Positions 22,150 to 24,812 of a stretch of 24,812 nucleotides of DNA are shown here, piece after piece. Source of the stretch: DATDAH01 sp036525535 (GTDB taxonomy: Bacteria > Actinomycetota > Acidimicrobiia > Acidimicrobiales > DATDAH01); assembly GCA_036525535.1 (NCBI GenBank), contig DATDAH010000038.1:1-24812 (forward strand). Direction: 5' to 3'. The translations under genes were made by a program, and so were the position numbers. The notes below the pieces were generated by a model that did no database searches, had not been told where the DNA came from, and saw only the letters and a program-made list of their open reading frames with translations. The stretch's first letter is position 1. Every line of letters begins with the position of its first letter.

Positions 22150-23339
22150 AGCTCCACTTCGACGAGGCCACCGAAGCCTTCCGCCGCGAGTTCGCGGCAT
22201 GGCTGGACGAGCACGCCCCGCCCGAGTCCGAGACCTCGGAGCGCTCCCATTCGAGCGCTGACGTCCCGGCGTGGGCCCGGCGGTGGCAGTGCACGATGTT
22301 CGACGCCGGGTGGCTCGTGCCCGGCAACCCGCCGGAGTACGGCGGCCGGAACGCCTCGCTGCTCGAGCAGTTCGTGCACCGACAGGAGCTGGCTCGCCGC
22401 GGCATCGACCCCACGTTCAACCCGCAGGGCCTGACGATCATCACGCCGTCCCTGCTGGGCTACGGCACCGAGGAGCAGAAGCAGCGGTGGGCGGTGCCCA
22501 TCCTCCGGGCCGAGATCACCGCCGCGCTCGGGATGAGCGAGCCCGACGCCGGGTCGGACCTGGCCGGCCTGCGGACCCGGGCGATGCTCGACGGCGATCA
22601 CTTCGTCGTCAACGGCCAGAAGGTGTGGACCTCGGGCGCCCACGACGCCGACATCATCTTCGCCTTCGTGCGCACGGACCCCCACGCGCCGAAGCACAAG
22701 GGGATCAGCTGCCTGGTCATCCCGACCGACCTGCCCGGCGTGACCCGGCGGCCCTTCGGCTCGATCGTCGCCCCGGACGACCTCGACTTCAACGAGGTCT
22801 TCTTCGACGACGTGCAGGTGCCGGCGGAGAACCTCATCGGCGATCTCCACGAGGGGTGGCGGGTCGCCACCGGCTCCCTCGGCCACGAGCGGGCGATGAT
22901 CTGGCTCGGCTTCGACGGACGGTTCCAGCACCTGATCGAGGCGGGCGCCCACGCGCTGCACGAGCGGGGCCTGGACGAGGACCCGCTGGTGCTCGACGCC
23001 TTCGGGACCGCGGTCATCGACAGCACCGCCCTGCGCCTGCTCGGCTACCGCACCCTGGCCAAGACCCAGCGGGGCATGGAGCCGGTCGAGCAGTCGATCC
23101 TCAAGCTGTTCGGGTCCGAGGCCGTGCAGGCCGCCCACCTGGCGATGCTCGAGACGCTGGGCATCGAGGGCCTCGATCCCACGCCGCCGTCGTCGCCCCC
23201 GTCCCACCTCCAGTCGGAGGTGTTCACGGCCAGCTGGTTCGACATCTACCTGCGGAGCTTCGCCGGCACCATCGCCGGCGGCACCTCCCAGATCCAGCGC
23301 AACATCGTGGCCCAACACGTCCTCGGACTCCCCCGCTAG
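22146..23339 (+). CDS. Acyl-CoA dehydrogenase, large (alpha-type) subunit, pair 2
   Basis: 397 residues, full length. The N-domain carries FDEATEAFRREFAAWLDEHAPP. MSEPDAGSDLAGLRTRA is the flavin loop, VNGQKVWTSGAHDAD and PKHKGISCLVIP form the beta-domain, and GWRVATGSLGHERAMIW enters the C-domain. The tail AGGTSQIQRNIVAQHVLGLPR has Gly where medium-chain dehydrogenase has its catalytic Glu; the Glu of GHER is the likely substitute, as in other two-chain enzymes. A 20-residue loop rich in Pro and Ser (PTPPSSPPSH) is inserted before the tail. GTG 22146 overlaps the small subunit by four bases. It is the last gene of the operon, and its stop is followed by a 288-base gap holding repeat B. Confidence 0.9.
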   Translation: MKLHFDEATEAFRREFAAWLDEHAPPESETSERSHSSADVPAWARRWQCTMFDAGWLVPGNPPEYGGRNASLLEQFVHRQELARRGIDPTFNPQGLTIITPSLLGYGTEEQKQRWAVPILRAEITAALGMSEPDAGSDLAGLRTRAMLDGDHFVVNGQKVWTSGAHDADIIFAFVRTDPHAPKHKGISCLVIPTDLPGVTRRPFGSIVAPDDLDFNEVFFDDVQVPAENLIGDLHEGWRVATGSLGHERAMIWLGFDGRFQHLIEAGAHALHERGLDEDPLVLDAFGTAVIDSTALRLLGYRTLAKTQRGMEPVEQSILKLFGSEAVQAAHLAMLETLGIEGLDPTPPSSPPSHLQSEVFTASWFDIYLRSFAGTIAGGTSQIQRNIVAQHVLGLPR

Positions 23340-23440
23340 GCCAGGGCCGTCGGGCTGGGCCAACCGATGGCAAGGACGGGGGCGTGGGGTCGGGCTGATC
23401 GTCGTCGGGGGCAAGCGGGGCGCTCGATTCTCACCGGCCG

Positions 23441-23614
23441 TGACCGCTTCTTGTTCTGGCGCCTGATTGCGGTGCCATGGCCCCCGAATCAGCCGCCAGA
23501 ACGGAGAGTTTCGGCCGAACCGGCTCATCTGGTCACACGGAGTGAGAAATGGGGTCGAAAGGGACGGGCAGCCAGCGGGCCAGGCCCCGTGGTTGCCTCG
23601 GTGGGGTGGCCCAG
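23441..23614 (+). repeat. Intergenic hairpin repeat, copy B
   Basis: This copy has the same order of blocks and orientation as copy A (8149-8333). It opens with TGACCGCTTC. Its hairpin arms are GTTCTGGCGCCTGATT (23453-23468) and AATCAGCCGCCAGAAC (23487-23502), 15 of 16 bases paired. Relative to copy A, one A-T pair in the stem is G-C here, a compensatory change; the 18-base loop region differs in sequence but has the same length. Downstream, GGTCAC, GGGTCGA, GGCCAGGCCCC, TGCCTCGGT and a terminal CCCAG are shared. The 101 bases between the dehydrogenase stop and this copy show nothing recognisable. Like copy A, it lies between convergent genes. Confidence 0.8.
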
Positions 23615-23627
23615 CTCGACGACCCTC

Positions 23628-24572
23628 CTAGAGCGGCAGGAGGGAGGGGACCTGGCGGGACGCGAGGAGACGCTCGCCCAGTTCGATCGTCAGGCTGCGG
23701 GCGTCGCCCAGCAGGCCGTCGAGGGCGTAGGTCCGGCGCAGGTACTTGTGGAGGTCGTGCTCGGTGGTGAAGCCGATGCCGGCCAGTACCTGTTGGGCAT
23801 GACGGGCGACGGTGCGCCCGTTGCGCCCGGCGATGGCCTTCGCCAGGGCGGCGGCGAGGGGGGAGCCGTCGAGCCAGGCCGCGTCCAGCGCGGCGGCGGC
23901 CGCCTCGACGGCGACGAAGCTCTCGGCCAGCTTGTGGCGCACGGCCTGGAACGAAGCGATCGGGACCCCGAACTGGATGCGTTCGACGGCGTGCTCCCGG
24001 GCGAGGCCGAGCATCGCCCGCGAGGCGCCGACCAGCTCGTGGGCCAGGGCCCGCTGACCGGCGGCGACCGCCGCTTCCCAGTGGGCAAGGTCGAGGGGAG
24101 TGGCCTCCACGCCCTGGGCGTCGCCCGTGACCTCGACCAGCCCGAGCGCGGGGTCGATGCCGTCGACCGGCCGCAGATCGAGCGTCGCGGCGTCCACCCG
24201 GAGGATCGTGAGCCCGGCGCCGTCGGCCGTCGTCACCACCGCTGCCGTCTTCGCCTTTCTCAGCGTCGCGGTGCCCAGGCCGCGGATTGTTGCCCCGTCG
24301 CCGGGCGGGTCGGTGCGGCCGAGGGCGGGCAGGACCATCGCGTCGGGATGCGCACCGAGGGCTTCGGTGAGGACCCGGTCGAGCCCGGTGGAGGTGGCGT
24401 TGGCGAAGCCCTGGTGCTCGAACAAGAGGGCGACCGCGGTCTCCGGGTCGACGGCCAACGCGTCACCCCAGCCCAGCTCGTCGAGCGCGGCGTCGAGGTC
24501 TTCGCCGGTGTGCGCGGCGGTGGCGTGGCGCAGGCTCCGGTCGAAGAGCTCGCGGTCCTCGGCGTCCATCAC
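23628..24572 (-). CDS. Acyl-CoA dehydrogenase-like small subunit, pair 3
   Basis: 314 residues, shorter than the other two small subunits. The N-domain is reduced (ELFDRSLRHATAAHTGEDLDAALDELGW) and the middle domain has no flavin loop. The C-domain is recognisable: HAVERIQFGVPIASFQAVRHKLAESFVAVEA, then HAQQVLAGIGFTTEHDLHKYLRRT. The Arg of the usual DRxQFG is kept. It is likely the partner of the protein encoded immediately upstream, whose stop it overlaps. GTG 24572 and ATG 24569 are both possible starts, with GGGAG 6 and 9 bases before them; they give a 4-base or 1-base overlap. It faces the pair 2 operon across repeat B. Its extra shortness suggests a purely structural or substrate-selecting role, which is an inference. 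Confidence 0.87.
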   Translation of the reverse strand: MMDAEDRELFDRSLRHATAAHTGEDLDAALDELGWGDALAVDPETAVALLFEHQGFANATSTGLDRVLTEALGAHPDAMVLPALGRTDPPGDGATIRGLGTATLRKAKTAAVVTTADGAGLTILRVDAATLDLRPVDGIDPALGLVEVTGDAQGVEATPLDLAHWEAAVAAGQRALAHELVGASRAMLGLAREHAVERIQFGVPIASFQAVRHKLAESFVAVEAAAAALDAAWLDGSPLAAALAKAIAGRNGRTVARHAQQVLAGIGFTTEHDLHKYLRRTYALDGLLGDARSLTIELGERLLASRQVPSLLPL

Positions 24573-24812
24573 CGGTCGCTCCCGAGGTCGAGGAGACGCT
24601 TGGCGATGATGTTGCGCTGGATCTCGGCGCTACCGCCGTAGATGGTCGCAGCCCGCGCGTAGAAGAACTCCGATCGCCACTGCTGCGCGGCGACGTCGTC
24701 ACCGAAGAGGACGTCGTCGCCGAGCCCGTCGCCGACGAGCTCGTAGAGCGCCTGCTCGGCGGTGGCCAGCAGCACCTTGTCCACCGACGTCTCGGGTCCG
24801 AGCCGCTCGCCC
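24569..24812 (-). CDS. Acyl-CoA dehydrogenase large subunit, pair 3 (partial, C-terminal end)
   Basis: The frame is open to the window edge, giving the last 80 or so residues. GERLGPETSVDKVLLATAEQALYEL is a typical acyl-CoA dehydrogenase C-domain helix (compare GPESSVDKLL-type segments). FFYARAATIYGGSAEIQRNIIAKRLLDL is the conserved tail, where IYGGS has Gly at the position of the catalytic Glu of medium-chain dehydrogenase. The protein is cut by the window edge, so its start, length and flavin loop cannot be seen. It is followed by the pair 3 small subunit with overlapping stop and start codons, the same order problem reversed relative to pairs 1 and 2: here the large subunit comes first. 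Confidence 0.9.
   Translation of the reverse strand, partial: GERLGPETSVDKVLLATAEQALYELVGDGLGDDVLFGDDVAAQQWRSEFFYARAATIYGGSAEIQRNIIAKRLLDLGSDR

Noticed and set aside
23367..24641. 424-codon plus-strand frame running through repeat B and opposite the third small dehydrogenase subunit
   Set aside because: Low-complexity shadow composition. The real gene is on the minus strand, and the first part is intergenic repeat.

Overview
This is a very GC-rich segment with strong G/C bias at third codon positions, many GTG starts and one TTG start, and genes packed into operons whose stops and starts overlap by 1-4 bases. Gene content points to a high-GC actinobacterium. The mix of split acyl-CoA dehydrogenases, a DUF35-thiolase fusion, CaiB/BaiF transferase and TesB-like thioesterases resembles Acidimicrobiia or mycobacteria-like degraders; that placement is an inference from gene content. 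No rRNA, tRNA, CRISPR array, insertion sequence or phage gene was seen.

Layout. 1-154: end of a probable short-chain dehydrogenase (SDR). 213-782: GNAT acetyltransferase. 944-4962 (minus): an operon of cytochrome P450, SDR, SnoaL-like protein and acyl-CoA ligase, read right to left. A divergent TetR regulator lies at 5051-5692, and a 41-bp near-palindrome sits between it and the P450. 5644-6690 (minus) is a dihydrodipicolinate-reductase-like oxidoreductase, divergent from a Rieske oxygenase (6796-8151). 8358-13540 (minus): CoA transferase, TesB-like protein, a 42-codon reading frame, DUF35-thiolase fusion and FMN-dependent 2-hydroxyacid dehydrogenase. 13667-16509 (plus): amidohydrolase, HSD10-like SDR and a second TesB-like thioesterase. 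16574-23339 (plus): a tightly coupled operon of acyl-CoA ligase, acyl-CoA dehydrogenase (ACAD) small and large subunits, crotonase, and a second ACAD small/large pair. 23628-24812 (minus): a third ACAD pair, whose large subunit runs off the window.

Together the genes read as a catabolic island for a hydrophobic carboxylic or alicyclic compound (steroid-, terpenoid- or branched-acid-like). Two oxygenases (P450 and Rieske) would functionalise the substrate. Two ligases and a CoA transferase would make CoA esters. Three two-subunit ACADs, a crotonase, SDRs and a thiolase/aldolase would shorten or cleave them, and thioesterases would release products. The substrate cannot be read from sequence. 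No ferredoxin or reductase for either oxygenase lies in the window.

The strongest unexplained signal is a pair of about 180-bp intergenic repeats (8149-8333 and 23441-23614). They share a long hairpin with one compensatory base-pair change, and both lie between convergent genes. Several palindromic operator candidates are also present, including a TGTACCGACCGGT motif shared by two promoters.
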